Source: Luidia sarsii
Lineage: Eukaryota; Echinodermata; Asteroidea; Paxillosida; Luidiidae
Direction: 5' to 3'
Assembly (NCBI GenBank): GCA_949987565.1
Contig: OX465107.1
Coordinates: 2,376,684 to 2,440,683, forward strand
DNA: 64,000 bases
Below are positions 19,984-34,215 of this stretch, one piece after another (within the stretch, counting starts at the first letter, position 1; the number at the start of each line of letters is the position of its first letter). A program made the position numbers and the translations under genes. The notes beneath the pieces were generated by a model, which was not told the origin of the DNA, did not search any database, and worked only from the letters and a program-made list of their open reading frames with translations.

Positions 19984-22900
19984 GTAAGTTTAGTTGCGTG
20001 GCAGCACAGCCATGTTTCTTTTTGACTTGTCTGCCTGGGAACGGTCGCAAACTCCAAAGCCGGCCCCAGCCTGTCGTCGATGCGTCAAGGCGGCAAAGCC
20101 CCACGTGCACACCCACCCAGTCCTTCTGTATCGTGGTTTGGTCCACGGGTAACATTCCCCCCCCCCCTCTCGCATTTTTGGAGAAGAGCATTATCCAATT
20201 TACCCTCGGGATGGCGATGACAACTGGTTATGAATTTGAATGGCTGTGGTCCCTGTGTGCAATCCGGTAGGCCCACTGTAGTACAATGGGTCAATGGCAT
20301 TAGTGCGCCGACCGTTATATCATGGTTATGTACGCTCTTATTTCAAACCATGCCTAGAAATCTCCATTTACAGCACACTTTCTTCGGTCCTGTAAAGGAG
20401 AAATGTGGCCCACAAACCTCGATCCTGTTTTTTTGAACTCGTAAAACGACCTTCTAGTTTCAAAATGTGTTTCGGGGCTGTTTTGAAATGGGGAGACCGG
20501 TATTGAAAGTTGAGATTGCAATCAGTGCTGTCATTCAGTCAGTCATGAAGCTTTATCATCCTTTTTTTCATAGGATTAATGTTCCTTATGACGCAATAAC
20601 ATTGAGCATAATAATTGCACAGTAAGGGTCTATGAACATGGAAAATGAATCAGTATAAACTAAAAATGTGTTTTCTCAAAAACAAAATACAGAAAGATTT
20701 TATTTTAAGTGTAACACCTAACATCCTAGGGTGTTAAACCATAATCTGGCCCAAAATACCCATTCAAATCAAAAGGTTGTCCCTTATTTTAACAAAACCT
20801 TGTTTCCAGAAAAGTCTGACGATTAGTGTTTATTACCGGTATTTAGATTCCTTCTCATGGATATTGGGTCCTCAAAACAAATGATATTGCAAATTAATGA
20901 ATGAGGACTCATACATTAATTTGCATTAATTAATATATCAGAAATATATCAGAAAAGATCTTCATTCTTTGTAAATATCTGCAAAGTCACTGCATCGTCC
21001 AATTGCAAAGTGTAAATTTGTACACGTGCATTAGATGTATTCCCAGTTTTCATAGTTTATTTTTAGTATTGGCTTGCATTTCCCCTCGGATGAATACACG
21101 ACAAATTAGAAAAAAACATGCTCATCTTGCGGTTTTATTCACTACGTGACCAGAATGAATTAGGAATTGGCTTATTTTTCATTAAATATTTTTAAATTTA
21201 TTTATTTAGTCGTTTTCTAAACCAATAAAGGAAAAACTGACTGGGATTTTTTGATAATTATGAAAAATGGCAAAGAAAACTTTGACCGGACCAGGACTTC
21301 AACCTGAGACCTCTGGTTTTGTGTGCAAAACTAGAGGTCTCCAGCACTGGTACGCAAAAAACCCAGAAGTTTTGGGTTCAGATCCCGGTCCAGTCAATGT
21401 TTTCTTTGCCTTTTCGTTTTATAAAATTGAGTGGAGTAAGGGATAGACTAATAGTAATATGCAAAAATGATGCAAACTGCCAATACTATCTAAAATGACC
21501 AAAAAGGAAAAATTAAAAAGATTAGGGAGGGCCTCACGGTTTTATCCTAGCACTAGCAGGACCTTTCTTACATTTACAGGCATAGCGCATGTGAGGCTAT
21601 ATGAGAAAGGTTCTGCTATGATCGACACGTAGCGCACTCCTATTTTGTTATGTTTCAAAGTTGTTGTTTTTGTGTGTTTTGGTGTGTGTTGTTGTTGTTG
21701 TTGTTGTTGGTTTTTTTTTTTTGGGGGGGGGGGGTTAGGGTTCTTCAACAGCGCAACCATAACTTTAAGCAAGATTCAACTTGGCAACAACTAGAAAAAC
21801 AACTGCTGTAACAACTGCTGTCACATCGCTAGTACCACCACCACCAGCGGCTGAAATTTAATTTCTGAAGCGTGAATGTTGAGCGTGGACAATGAAGAGC
21901 GCAGGCCCTTTAATGCCAACCTTTACAGCTGCCTTCCTGCGGGGTAGACACATCCTTTTCACCACACCACTGAACGGAAAATTCCACAACTCAGCAGGCA
22001 CGGCGGGGAGATATGGCAGCTGCCCGCACTATTAAACGAAACTCAAACCACGTAGGGATATTATATACATGCATGTATGCCATGTACTTAGATTAGGTCG
22101 CGCGTGTGCGTTTTCATTCCCGAAGCTGAAAACGGTTACCAGCTTACCACCGATTCGTTTACCACAAATTTGTATCGGGTGAAGTTCAGAACGAACTACA
22201 TGCACGACACCCGAACACTGCATCCGCAACAAAGTCATTATATACATGATACTGATACTTGCTGTGGGGAACTTACTGGTCGTCCTATAAATCAAATTGC
22301 AATTTTTGATTTTCATTTTTAGTTCCGCCTGGGAATAAATAAAGGTCGCATTTAATAGTGAAAATTGCCGTGGAATTTTGATGCCAGTCAGCTCATTTGT
22401 TGCTCGTATAACACGTATGCGTAGCGTAGATAGGCGAGGCAAGTTATATACAAAGCTTGGGGGAGGACATTCCGTGTCATTACGTAATTTGAGCGTGTTT
22501 TATTCATGAGCGTATTGACCGTTGGTGGACGGGGCGCGGGCGTTGTCACCTCTATTTTGGGGTAACAAAAAGGGGAAACTCCTTTACTTTCTATGACTAT
22601 AGAATTCGACCGATTACGACACGAGGGTCCCTTCTTCAGAATTGGAAGGGAAGGTTAGCTGCAGCAGTGTGGGAATCTTTCAGAACGAGCTTAGGGTGAT
22701 CATTTTTAAGGGTTCACACGACAATGTTTACAACAGTCGAGCTGCCGCATCAGGGATTCCCCTAAACATCACACTCACTGTCAGGTTGTCCCACTGGCCC
22801 ACGGGCACTTCACAACTTTGATTGGCCGCCTCAGGTATTAAATCAGGCTAGAAATATGGACACAAAGCGGAAGGTCTTCCGCATGTACCAAGTCCTTGCA

Positions 22901-25900
22901 GATTGTGTTTCCACTAGCTTGCACCACGATGCTTTAGCCTTTAGAGTTAGACCAGTTTCCTATCTTATCTGTGTTCCATGGCAAGATATCTGGTAGCAAG
23001 ATATCTGGTAAGTCTGTGAATGTACCAACTTCATTTATTGAGCGAAGTACGGGTTGCAAACTAAGATTTCACGAGATTTCAGGGGAAACAACGATTGGCA
23101 ATATGGTTGAAAACTTAAAATTAATATTTCTGACCATTTCGAATAACATTTGTTGACATAATTAGGCCTATATACACAGTACACAAAACTAAAAAGATAT
23201 TTGCTATTACTAGTTTTAGTCGGGGATTAATTCGATACAATGATCGTTTGGTTGGCAATATTGTATAAAACGTTATTTCAGTTTCAATTCCAATTTGTCT
23301 TGATTGGCTTAATTGATTATAGTTCTATTCATAGAGTATAATTATGCAGATTGCAGTCATATATTGCTGAATTTTATGAATAACTGATTTCTCGTAACTC
23401 AGTATTTTTGCCTAATATTTGTTTAAGGAATCAAAATGTTAGTGTTTACTTCGACTCGTTGGGCATCGATATTCAAAACCGATATAATAATTACTTATGG
23501 CCTATTGAATTCGTCATTATTACATCGTTAGCAGATTTCCAATTCGGGTAAATCCCCAAAACTCATTGCCCTCGCTCTCTCTCCAGCGATATGGCATTTT
23601 CCTTGTGGCTTTTTCCGTTTGGGGGTGTGGTGCAATTTTGGCAAGATGACCCTCCCATCACGGATACTTTTCAATAAAAAATACCACTACATGGGACTTG
23701 TTTAGTTTATTCCCAGATGTTGGCAAATTACCGGGTTCCGTGCAAGGTTGTGCTCGGAGATATTTAACCTCGTCATGTGGCACGTGGCACGCGTTTTCGT
23801 GCGGCATCACGTGCTGTAAATTTCCACTGCATGCGACTCGTGTCATTATCATATGTAATGAGAGGTCGTCATGGGCCGAGGAAAGGGCATTGTAGGAGCT
23901 TCATGTCGAAACCACGCTAACCCATTCCTTACCGCGGACCAAATTGATAACCCGTCAGCCTTAACCAGATTAATTGACCATGCCCTGCCATGCCGTAGGC
24001 CTATATTTCATGCCGAAAAGCTTAAACAATGACGTTATATGGATAGTTCCATGGGGGATTCCCCATCATTTGAAGCCTCTGTGGCAATATTTTTTTTTTT
24101 TTTTTTTTTTTTTTTTGGGGGGGGGGTGTTGCCATAGGCCCCTAGCTATTATTGTGTAGTTTAGGCCCCCTGTGCTAGAATTAACGGTTAAAGTTTTTGG
24201 TGTGTGCCAGAGCATGTACAAACTTTTCCATCGCTATATCCATTAACTAAGTTCTTTTGGACCTTGGTGGTCCTACTCCTAATGGAATATTAAGTGCTTT
24301 CATTCGCAGCCTCAGACTCAGAGTCATGTGGTCGCATTCCATAATTCAAAAGATTAAGACACGATAGGCCTATGCAAAGGCGCGTCGCGATAGACATCTC
24401 AGTCACTCTGTATAGGCCTGCGGTAGTATATAGACTTTTTTGGGGTGTGACGCACGCAGCGAATACTCCCATTCCTAACCGCGACGCCAATTAGTGCTCG
24501 TTAGAGCAAGCGCCAGACAGTTTTCACTCATTTTATTTGTTCGTTGTGAGGAATATGTCCCCGTAATCATGTCGGTTACGCCACTCATGCGCGCGCGCAT
24601 GAGTTCATTTTGCATGGTTTTGTGTTTTGGTTCTAGGCCAATAATAATACATGTATTCAAATCTCATGCAGTTATCAGACCCTTTCTATACCTAACTATT
24701 ATGGTCGCTACAGTTCAGAAGTGGGATGTAATAATATAAGTTGGCGCATGATAAAATGATCTCGACTTGTGTTCTCGGAAACATACAGCCTTGTCTAATC
24801 AACCTTGTTTTTTAGATTAAGTCACTCGTTATGGGAATAAGGATCACTGGAGCACGTGGTAAAACCGTAGCCTCTCGGGGTTAATTTAGCACCGTAAGTG
24901 TTTTGACCTCAGCGGAGTGACCGTTTTAAAACGCCATTCTTTAGACGAGACCAGAAGTATTAAGGGGATTGCCACTCCCAGAGACGCAGACCAAACCGTC
25001 TGTTGAAGGAATCGGTTTATCGGAATATGTCGGCATTGGGCGCCAAAAATCGTTATCGCCTGCCTTACAACTAGCCTAATCGTTGCTTCCCTCTTTGTAC
25101 ACCGCTCACCTCTCACACCAGGTAAAGCAGTTAACCCTTTTCGGTCCCCCTAGTCCAGATCCCCCCGGGTTCCTGTAGCTGTCCACGCGACTTCCGCTTC
25201 TACTGGGCAGTACCCCCTCGGAGAAATGGCGGGGAGATTAAAATCGAAAAAATGACGCGCAAGCGGACAGCCCCGTTAATTTTCAGGCGCCATTAATATT
25301 TCGGGTGTTTTTTTTTTCCCACCGGCTTAACCTTGTGTTACCACAACCGTTACCGAACCCTGTTGTGCTACCACAAAAAGGTTTGATTCAAAGTTCAAAG
25401 TGTTAGGTCTAATCCGAAGGTTTCGATATACATGCATGTATATATCGAGGGTCAAATTCTGCGGCAGGATGTCCGCTCCGTGCCTTTGATTTTCCATTTT
25501 CGAGTGTACATTTTTGGTTGAGGCTGTAAACAATAATTTGCTTGTTGCAAAAAACAACCCTCTGCTTCTGTGAATATTATTAGTATTTCTGGGGATCTGA
25601 ATGGGGTTTTGACGAATGAAGGTCGTCTGGGACGCGTGCATGCACAGAACTTGGTTCTCTTTCGAATTGTTAAAATAACCGTCGGTTATAACAAAAGCAA
25701 TGTTTTCGGTCATGCCACCGGCCACTCCCATCCCACGAGTATTGGATTCCGAAAAAAAAAAATCCCGGATGGCACTTCCACAGAAAACCTTGAAATTTGT
25801 CGGTGTGCCCAACTTATACTGATAGAGGGGGCAGCAAGTACTGGCGTTACTGTGTTCTTCAGATTACGAAAACGGGTAGAAAATAAAACTACCCAACTTG

Positions 25901-28458
25901 GTTCGTTGGTTGTCGTAAATGTTACCACCGACCTTAGCCTATCCCTGTTAGTTAGTTGGAAAAAAAATCTACTCGGCCGTTTGTGCATGCCTGGTCACGA
26001 GTCAACGAACAAGCACCATTACTAATGACCATTCTCCCATTCAGCGCGTTAGCCTTATACCTGTAACTGTTAGCTTACTCTTCGGAGCCTGTTCCGACCA
26101 AAAATCAGCTCAGCCGTTTGTCATTGCATTACTGTGCATCAGCATGCCTGGTCACGGGTGAACGAACAAGCACCATTCTCCCACGCAGCACGTTAGCCTC
26201 AATTCAATTGTGTGCGTTCACTCCTTTATAAAAAAGCGGCTCTTATATTGACTATTGTGCTACCGTCCTACTGTGCATAGGTGCATGCCTACTGCAGTAC
26301 GTCATTTGGTGCGGTGGCCTGTCGGCCATTTTGTATTTGTAAATCCGCCATGCAGTTTCTGCTGAAGTCACTTTGCTGTGCGCACGCATGCAATCTCGCT
26401 CAATTTTGGATTCTCGTGTGCCCCTTGTCTTACCGTCAAACCATTCTTTTGCACGAATCTTGACGTGACTGCTCATGTCGGACGATCATGAAACAGTTCT
26501 GGCATCGTAAACTATTGTGGGGCCGCATGTATAGCTCCGAGTATAAGACTAAGACTGAGAGCCTAGGCCTGACGTTTCGATCCATTTACATTTTTCTTCC
26601 GGGCAGAATGCGAACCGGGCAATTACGGATAGGAAAGGGGAAATATTATTATAGGCCCTGATACTAACAAGAGGTCAATTACATTTTCACCAATGTTGAT
26701 CAATAATTCAACGGGTCAAAAGAAATCGCCATCTCCCAGACTCCCAACATTTCTGACAAGTATAGGCCTGGCTATACCAAAGTATTGCGCAAAAAAAAAA
26801 AAATTGTTTCGTTTTGCCCAATTTTTTCATAGAGAAAGGGGCATAGGCCCTATGCAAAAAATATAGGCCTAGGCCTATATGTGAAATTGCCATGGAAACA
26901 CAACATTGTTATTTATGTGTTTTCATCTCCAGGTGAAACTGAAAGCACGCACAAGCACACCCGTTGATACAGACCACCCTTGCCAACAAAAATCATGTAA
27001 ATAATAAAAATGTTTGGGGGGAAAATTGCTGAGCGGGATTTTCTCAAGTTCTGGCCTTTGACCGGCAGTTAAAACCTCGTCCCCACAAAATGCAGACGAG
27101 TGAACCTTGACATTCCTCCCGGGGTATACCAATGCCGGTTGGCCCCTAACGCCGCCCGCGAGACCCCTGATTCACAGCTCGGTACGAGTACCGTGCCCCT
27201 TGGGGTTGTCAGCGTGATGCGGCTTGCCAGGTGTGAGGCCCTGTATGGTCCCCCCCCCACCCCACCACGACCCATGTCCTATTCCGGAGAGCGCGCGCAC
27301 ACACAGTGCAATACACTCATTACTCCCGTGTGAGCTTGTTTACAAAACAACTTTTCCTATGGCTATACTGCCTTCCAGAAAGTGTCCTGCGATGGGAAAC
27401 AAAGTAACGTCTGGCCAATGGCCATCATCTACATAACATTGGTATTTTCTTCGCCACTTCAGAAGTGTAGATAGGGGCCTACTGGTATTCACTGACTTGG
27501 TGGTGTATTTTCTGTCCCTCCGTCCACCTATCCATCCATCCATCTATTCAATCAGCCATGCTCTATAAAAGCATGGAGGAATAAGGAGAACATTCCTCCA
27601 TGATAAAAGGGACCTTGCAGTTGCAGTAGCACGAGGCTCGTTACAAAGTTTACAGAAAAAAGACACCCCTCCCCAAAAAGGAGAGAAAAAGTTCGAAAAT
27701 GTTTACTGTAACCCAAACTCATTGAAAAAATTCTTAAAATTACTCCATAAGATTGCATGTGAGCCTCTCTTGGTCATTGGACACAGTTGTTGTATGCCCT
27801 GTATGTGTGTGTGTTGTGTTTCGTACCGAAACGCCGATACCGGTCTGACAAAGATATGGTTTATCTTATTGAAAATCCTCCACAAGAAGTAAGTTACACC
27901 CGTGACCGGGCCGGCTGCTGCCAATGTTGCTAAGTTGTGCCTAAACAGCCATCATCGACCCAACGCCTTCACGGTCTGGTCCATATTGCACATCACACTC
28001 CGCCCTTCAATGACATTTCCTTGCCGTGGAGACGTGCCATGTAAAAGCCCCCCCCCCCCCCATCGGATATATGCTGGGGCCTATTTGCAGTAGCAGCAGC
28101 AGTATCGGGCATGCATGTTGGGGGCAAGGTGACTTGAAGAGGGAACGTTACGTGTCCTCCCCGCGGGAGACCGTGTCACGAGGTCACCAAATCCCAGGCT
28201 TTTTGGTAGAACTTTGGAACCCCATGCAAAAGAAAGAACATATAACTTGGACACGAAAGCATTTTTTTGGTACGCACGCGTATATAGACGTGCGGCTCGC
28301 GCGACGGGCATTGAGAGCGAAGAGTAAGACAAGGATTCAAAAAATCATGGATTGCGTTCGGCATAGAAAGATGAACTCCGCCGTTTTTTTGGTGTGTCCT
28401 GCCGTGTGTCTTGGTTTGATTTGTCGCTAACGCAGGTGCTTCTCTCTGCTTCTCTCAG
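19984..28458 (+). other. Long non-coding interval (possible intron of the 28.46-kb gene)
   Basis: No supported coding exon in 8.5 kb. It contains a SINE pair (21236-21425), a (GTT)n/T/G simple tract (21680-21735), poly-T then poly-G near 24090-24127, several TAGGCCTA octamers, and fragments of the GGCCTGACGTTTCGATCC family (about 26568). The short ORFs present have no recognisable domains. Confidence 0.4.
21236..21425. mobile_element. Head-to-head pair of tRNA-derived SINE heads
   Basis: A minus-strand B box (GGTTGAAGTCC, 21294-21304) and a plus-strand B box (GGTTCAGATCC, 21375-21385) face each other. Shared flanks ACTGACTGGG and TTTCTTTGCC lie outside them. The arrangement is an inverted duplication of the SINE family seen at 17405 and 44310. 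Confidence 0.65.
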
Positions 28459-28459
28459 T

Positions 28460-28601
28460 ATGAATTGGAATACCGTGTTCAGGCTGGGCCTTCTGCTGGC
28501 GTGTTGGCTGGCACTCGCCCGTGGACAAGCTGAGGGTCCCGAGCAGACGACACCCTCCTTTTCCGACTCGGCAACATCGGCGCCATCAGAGACGCATGAA
28601 G
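28460..28601 (+). CDS. Small type I membrane protein, exon 1 (signal peptide)
   Basis: ATG at 28460 lies one base after the acceptor TCTCTCAG. It opens a 47-codon exon that ends with a split codon before the donor GTGAGC. Residues 1-23 (MNWNTVFRLGLLLACWLALA) form a typical signal peptide with a probable cleavage after ALARG. The mature N-terminus is short, acidic and rich in Ser, Thr and Pro (EGPEQTTPSFSDSATSAPSE), a likely O-glycosylated extracellular stalk. The next exon (29834) matches in phase. I do not recognise the family. An alternative upstream in-frame ATG exists at 28394, but it would bury the hydrophobic signal and crosses the splice acceptor. Confidence 0.75.
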
Positions 28602-29833
28602 GTGAGCATATCTGGGACCAAAACAATGGGAGGGAAAGTCCCTGCCACGCTCTGCCCTCCCTCGATTGATCTCACCCTAGTCTGTCCTAATACCTCATTG
28701 GTCTGTCTAGTAGTGTCTATACATGCTTTCCTACTTTGATCCTGGTACTGCTTGCCTTTCCCTTTGATCTCATACTAGTCTGTCTGTCTGCCAGCGTTCC
28801 TCCTTTGATCCATTCTCTACTGCTTGTCCTTCCCTTTGATCACACCCTAGTCTATCTACCAGCTTTCCTCCTTTGATTCCTTCCCTTTGATCACACCCTA
28901 GTCTGTCTACACCAGCTTTCCTACTTTGATGCCTTCCCTACTGCTTGCCTTTCCCTTTAATCTCACCCAGATCTCTCGACCAGCTTTCCTCCTTTGATCC
29001 CTTTCCCTTTGATCTCACCCTAGTCTGTCTACCAGCTTTCCTCATTTTTCTCCATTCCTTACTGCTTGCCTATCCATTTGATCTCACCCTAGTCTGTCTA
29101 CCAGCTATCCTCCTTTGATCACCGATGCTTCTAATTTACCTTTAACTACCCGTATAGGTTATAGGATGTAACCATTAACCAATATTCGGGAAAGAACCGT
29201 GCACCGTCACGGTTTGAGAATGATATTTCTTTAAACCCAAAAGGTAAATCGTTCCGATCTCTGATTCAGCCTGTGAAAAAGGTCCTGCTATGATGCTAAA
29301 GTTCTAACGTGTGGCTCTTCTACATCAGGGTTTGCCCTGCATATCAAACAGTGAGGCTGCCCACCTCACACTTTTGATGGACCACCTCACGGCTTTGTCT
29401 CTACAACTGCCACCTCACTGGTCAAAATCATGCTTGAAGAAAATGTTCCCGCAAAGAACTACCTTAGCATTTGCCAATGTGCTTGTGTATACATGCATCT
29501 GATGTTTCCTTGCACATCATATTGTACGTGTACGTGTCTGCTTGCACAAAATACAGTGCTTTATAGGCTCATTCCCCATCCAATGTGTGACCCATGCAAC
29601 CTCAACATTGCGCATTCACCATTGTACCCAAACCCATCTACTGCGCAAATTATCGGTGGCCACCTCATGCAGACTCACAAAATTCCAGGAGAAACCCCGC
29701 TCTCAGCATATTTGGAGACCTGCTTGTCCCATAAGTCAGTATAGGCCTAAGTAATTTGCTGCATTTTCTATTAAGTACAGTATGTATTAAACACTACTAA
29801 GATTTTGGTATGTTGTTTTTTTCTTCTCCGCAG
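28602..29833 (+). other. Intron of the small membrane protein gene, with degenerate tandem repeats
   Basis: GT (28602) to AG (29833). 28660-29120 contains about eight imperfect repeats of 50-60 bp built from CCTTTGATCTCACCCTAGTC and CTACCAGCTTTCCTCC. 29270-29330 resembles the GAAAAAGGTCCTGCTA palindrome family. 29520-29535 has a TGTACGTGTACGTG patch. Confidence 0.7.
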
Positions 29834-30009
29834 CCGCGGGAGGGATGACGAGCGACCAGCGAGCGGCTCTCTGGGCCGGCTTCGTCGGGGGAATGGTCTG
29901 CATATTCGGCATGGGCATGCTCTTCTACGACATGGTGGTGCGCAAGTACACACTCCAGTACCAGATGCAAAACAGCGTCGACATGCACGTGGCCAACTAC
30001 AAGCCCTAA
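29834..30009 (+). CDS. Small type I membrane protein, exon 2 (transmembrane segment and cytoplasmic tail)
   Basis: The acceptor TTCTTCTCCGCAG is followed by a phase-matched exon that completes a 105-residue protein ending in TAA. It encodes GGMTSDQRAALW, then a glycine-rich hydrophobic segment AGFVGGMVCIFGMGMLFY that is the single transmembrane helix. The short basic-then-polar tail is MVVRKYTLQYQMQNS, ending in HVANYKP. With the signal peptide in exon 1 this predicts an N-out plasma-membrane or secretory-pathway protein. The tyrosines in the tail (KYTLQYQM) could be sorting or phosphorylation sites, which is inference. Family unknown. Confidence 0.75.
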
Positions 30010-33000
30010 AGGCCACTGGCCTGACAAGTAAAGAGACCCTTTTTTGAGGGAGGGAGGGAGAGGTTGAGGGCGAGCAAGTTCTCTTTAAGAACTGGTGAGG
30101 GGTTTTGACGAAAACAAATGGGGGGATGGATGAAAAGCTGAGCTCAGGATCTTCACCGGGATGGCCTGATCATTGAACGTTTTAAAGGACCGGATGGTCG
30201 TCGAATGTACTCCTGTGTCGGTTTCCTGTGACATCTTTGCCTGGATGGATGGATCATTTTTGGTACGGCCAAAGTGGACACGGGCGGCGGGTTCGTGACG
30301 GCCATGTACGGCCGTGCCAGGAGGACTCTGAGCCGAGGCACTGCCCAGGAGCATGGGACAACGGCCGGCCTCGGCTCGTACCCACACGTGCGTGGAACGC
30401 CGCGGAAGTTCACATCAGGGCAAGGGAGGACGGAGGGATTTTCCCCTCCCAGGGCCCATGCAGCAGGGGGAGTTGAGCGCGCTCTCCTAAAGGCGTTCGC
30501 AACATTGTGGACGTGGACGACCCATAGACGGCCAGCGCCTATTGAAATCGACGTTCGGGTTGCCGTATTGCCACGGGGGACCCGATTAGCGTGTGTTTGT
30601 ATACCATGTTGACGTTATGTGTCTTTAATTGTAGGGCGCCGCCGAGACGTAGCGGCCCTTCAATTTTGGCCTCTGGTTTCCCCCCAAATGGCACCTTCCA
30701 TTAACTTGAAAGCTACGGCGACCACCGTTGTCCGCCTATGGGTTATTTACGTTCTCACCCCCATCTGTGTAGCGCCCTCTCCTGAGGGAAATCTACCCAC
30801 GGTCATGGGATGACACCGGCTGGCTCAGGAAAAAAAAATAATGTCTCAATGCAATCCCAGCACATGCAGCTGTTTAAAGGAACATGATCGACATTGATGT
30901 TTTTTTTTTCTAAATCAAAATGTTGTGCAAATGTCACAAAATCTTTCTTCCAGTTACCCCTTTTCAGCGTACAGAAATGTGTATTCATCAAAAAGAAAAC
31001 TTGCCCTGTAAAGCTGGCACGGTGATAACGCCATCAGAGGCGGATTTTTTGAGTGGCATGGCCAAAGAACAACAAAAGAGAAAACTGAAACCTCTCACAA
31101 AATCCTGTCTCTTGGTGGCGCACTCTCGAAGAATATCGTGAACCCGACGTCCGCCATGTCGGTACTCCCAACAGCCCATAACATTATGCAGACGATTTGC
31201 CAATTCCCTACCCGTAGTTTGCCGTCATGACGTCCATGGTGATATTGGAAACGGGTGCTTCAACATGACGGTTGCTGGCTTCAGCTGAAGTCGGCCACCC
31301 CTATCCGTGATAATGCAGAGGCAGAAGCGGAATGGAGGGAACCAACATGGCGTCAGTTGCTTGTGCAGTGCTCATTTGGCAGTGGCCTATCCAGTATAAT
31401 GATATGTAGATCGGTCCCGTTTTCCATTCATAGACCAAGAGCTATCTTGCTCCAAGTAGGTGGTATATATAGGCATTGACAGTCAGATCTCTCCATTCCC
31501 ATCCCGTTTGTGACCTCATCTGAACAAAGCACGCCATCTTTATTATTCAAGAAAATATTGTACGAAGGAAAAATTTTCAAAGTATTTATGGAAAATAAGT
31601 AAAAGCATTCATTAACCACAAGCCATGCTCATCTTTGGAAGCTAGGCTAGTTTACGAATTATCCAAAGTAATGTAATCGGTCACTCTGATGTTTACTCCA
31701 TTTATTTATCTCTGCAACGCATCTCACACTTTTTTGTCGAAATCAAAAATGTAGACTGTGTAATCGACTTCAATTGCTCTCAGAAGAATCACGCTGTAGC
31801 TTTCTGCCAAGCAACGGGGTTCTTTTATTTCCACCGACTTAAAAAAAAACCCGGCCTCAAGTGTACTTGTAGATGTATACATTGTAAATGCAAGCTTCTT
31901 GACTTTTTGGGCGGCATATTCTGTTCTTCGGGCGCACTTTAGGCAGCCGAATTGTGAGCGACGCGCCGGTCGCATACCAGGTGCCGTCGTAGGTGCCGTC
32001 TCAAGTTTGACGACACTCTTGTCCTCGGAACTATCTACCTCACACATTGTGAACGCTCAAACCCAATTGAGGTGATGACATTTATTAATATGTAGCCTAT
32101 ATGTGAACGGTCCCATGCGGGATTTATGAACGGAATATGCCGCCGAAGCTGTTGTTCTCAACGCGCTTGTAACTCTCTCTACTCGTGTTTTCGTTTGTAT
32201 ACATATGACAACTGAAATGACAGCAATGCAACATTGGTGTTTCCGTGGCGACAGTATAATTGTATGCAGTGTTTTCTAAGCGTGCGCAGAACGATATGGG
32301 TCACTTTGTATAATGATATATAAATTATGATATAACAGTGTGTGTGTACATGTGCCCCTGCTTATCGTGGGAATTGCATTGAAAGGAAGTGTACAAACTT
32401 ACGACGTGGGGACGTGTAAGGGCGCCCTCATTTCTAGCGTCATACTTTGTTAGAATCATATCATTAATGTCTGCCTCTGGTCATTTAATCCTTCATGCAC
32501 GACTGACAGAGGTCCACCGCGGGTCTCTCTGTGACTGCTGCTCTTCACAAGCAAAACTTGACATTCTCGTAAATCAGTGTATCCGAATGAGCAATCATTT
32601 ATGATAATGCCAAAAAGAAAATCAAGAAAAGAGCGTTCTTCACACTGTTGTGAGACTGATATTCTTCGTCACTACTCTACCTCAAGTCAGGCGTGCGCTG
32701 TAAATAGCCCTAAGACTTCAGCAATCAGACACGGTCGTGGTATTTAAAGGTAATTTTGGACAGGGTTAGGGTTGAGCATCCGCAACATTTCTTACGTTTG
32801 CCTTTGCTTTGGTTTCTTTTATGTTATCGTCAGTCACGCTACGGCCTACGTGCACAGGTACGTACGGACGATTCAAAGATGGCGTTGTCCATCAACTAGT
32901 TTACGTAATGTAATGAAACTCATTGTTGCAGAAAGAAGCGGCCTCGTCACCCTGCTTATAGACAGCTGAACACCGCCGATCACGGACTGACGAGTGCGCG

Positions 33001-34117
33001 TAGAAAGCAGGGCGGAATCGGTACTTGAATCTTATAGGTCGTTCCCGAATTGGTCGGCTACGGCCGGAAAATGCACACACGCCAGTGGCGGTTGCCTGCA
33101 GTCGCTATAGCTGGTAGCTTCCGTTGCCCCACGTGTTAGTTGAAGCCATGGTCGATGCATTCGGATACAGCCGGTGTGTGTAGAGCTATTCGGGGGAGGG
33201 CTCCAGCGGGACGCCATTAGCCAGGGGGTCGGTGCACGCTAACCCTGTGATGTTTACCGTACCCTCACGGGTGTGAGGATACACTATTGGTAGACAAACG
33301 GGTTGGAATGCAGTACTCCTATCCGCCCATTCATTTCGGCAATGGCAGTTTCCCATAAAGGCAAGCTCGGAAATAGCTCAATGAGAATGCCTGTTTTATA
33401 TGATATCGTTTGTCATTTAGTTGGTGGTCTAACGCATACACCCGCACATTGGTTCACGGCTCGCGGGCCTTGTCAACCGTGGGAATTCCTCTCCGTATAG
33501 CTTTGTTTTCCCACGAGTCTATATGCCACACACTGCGGTAAAACGGTCCCACGCTAACCGAATCTGTAAATAATAAACGCTTGTTATGAACTAACATTAA
33601 ATATTGCCACGAAGTTTATATTAACTTTCGTTTCTTTGGATATTTTTTTAACGATATATTTAAGTTCATGCTGAAAGTGATATTTTACGACAGTTGAAGC
33701 CTTCTCTGTTTTGTTTTAGATTTTATCAAGTATAGCTTATGAATTTTGAGTTTTTGATTTTTTCCCCACGGGTAAACCTCGTAGATTAGAGCGTTTCTAT
33801 AATTATAATATTGCGATCTGAAATGAATTTTCTATTACTCGATTGCATTGTTTTACCTTTTTGGTTTCTATCTTTTCCTGATAGCAGAGAATCATTTGGT
33901 TGTTCCAGTGCCGATTCTGCTTGATACTGTAACGGATTTGGGGTGAATACGAGTTTAACTGTCTCTTTCGGTGCCGGTACGCGTTTACTCTGCTTCAATC
34001 CCAGATATACATGTAATCAATTATGATGTTTGCGTGGAGGGGAATGTAATTCAATGAGGGTTTGCACTGCCTCGACGTACTACAGTGTAATGGTACGCCG
34101 CTGCACATTATTTGAAT

Positions 34118-34215
34118 CCACGACCTCGACCAGCTCGCTGGTCAAGTGGTGAAGACGTCTGCACCTAGAAAGCAGGAGTCGCGGGTTCCATTCCCGGAAA
34201 TTCCTGCCTGAATTG
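34118..34215 (+). mobile_element. tRNA-derived SINE, second family
   Basis: Pol III A box-like TGGTCAAGTGG (34139-34149) and B box-like GGTTCCATTCC (34184-34194) at tRNA-like spacing. The element resembles the copy at 52930-53030 (GACCAGCTCG, GTGG, GGAGTCG). Confidence 0.65.

Noticed and set aside
25570..26025. 151-codon plus-strand ORF
   Set aside because: No recognisable domain, no splice or promoter context, and ordinary non-coding composition.
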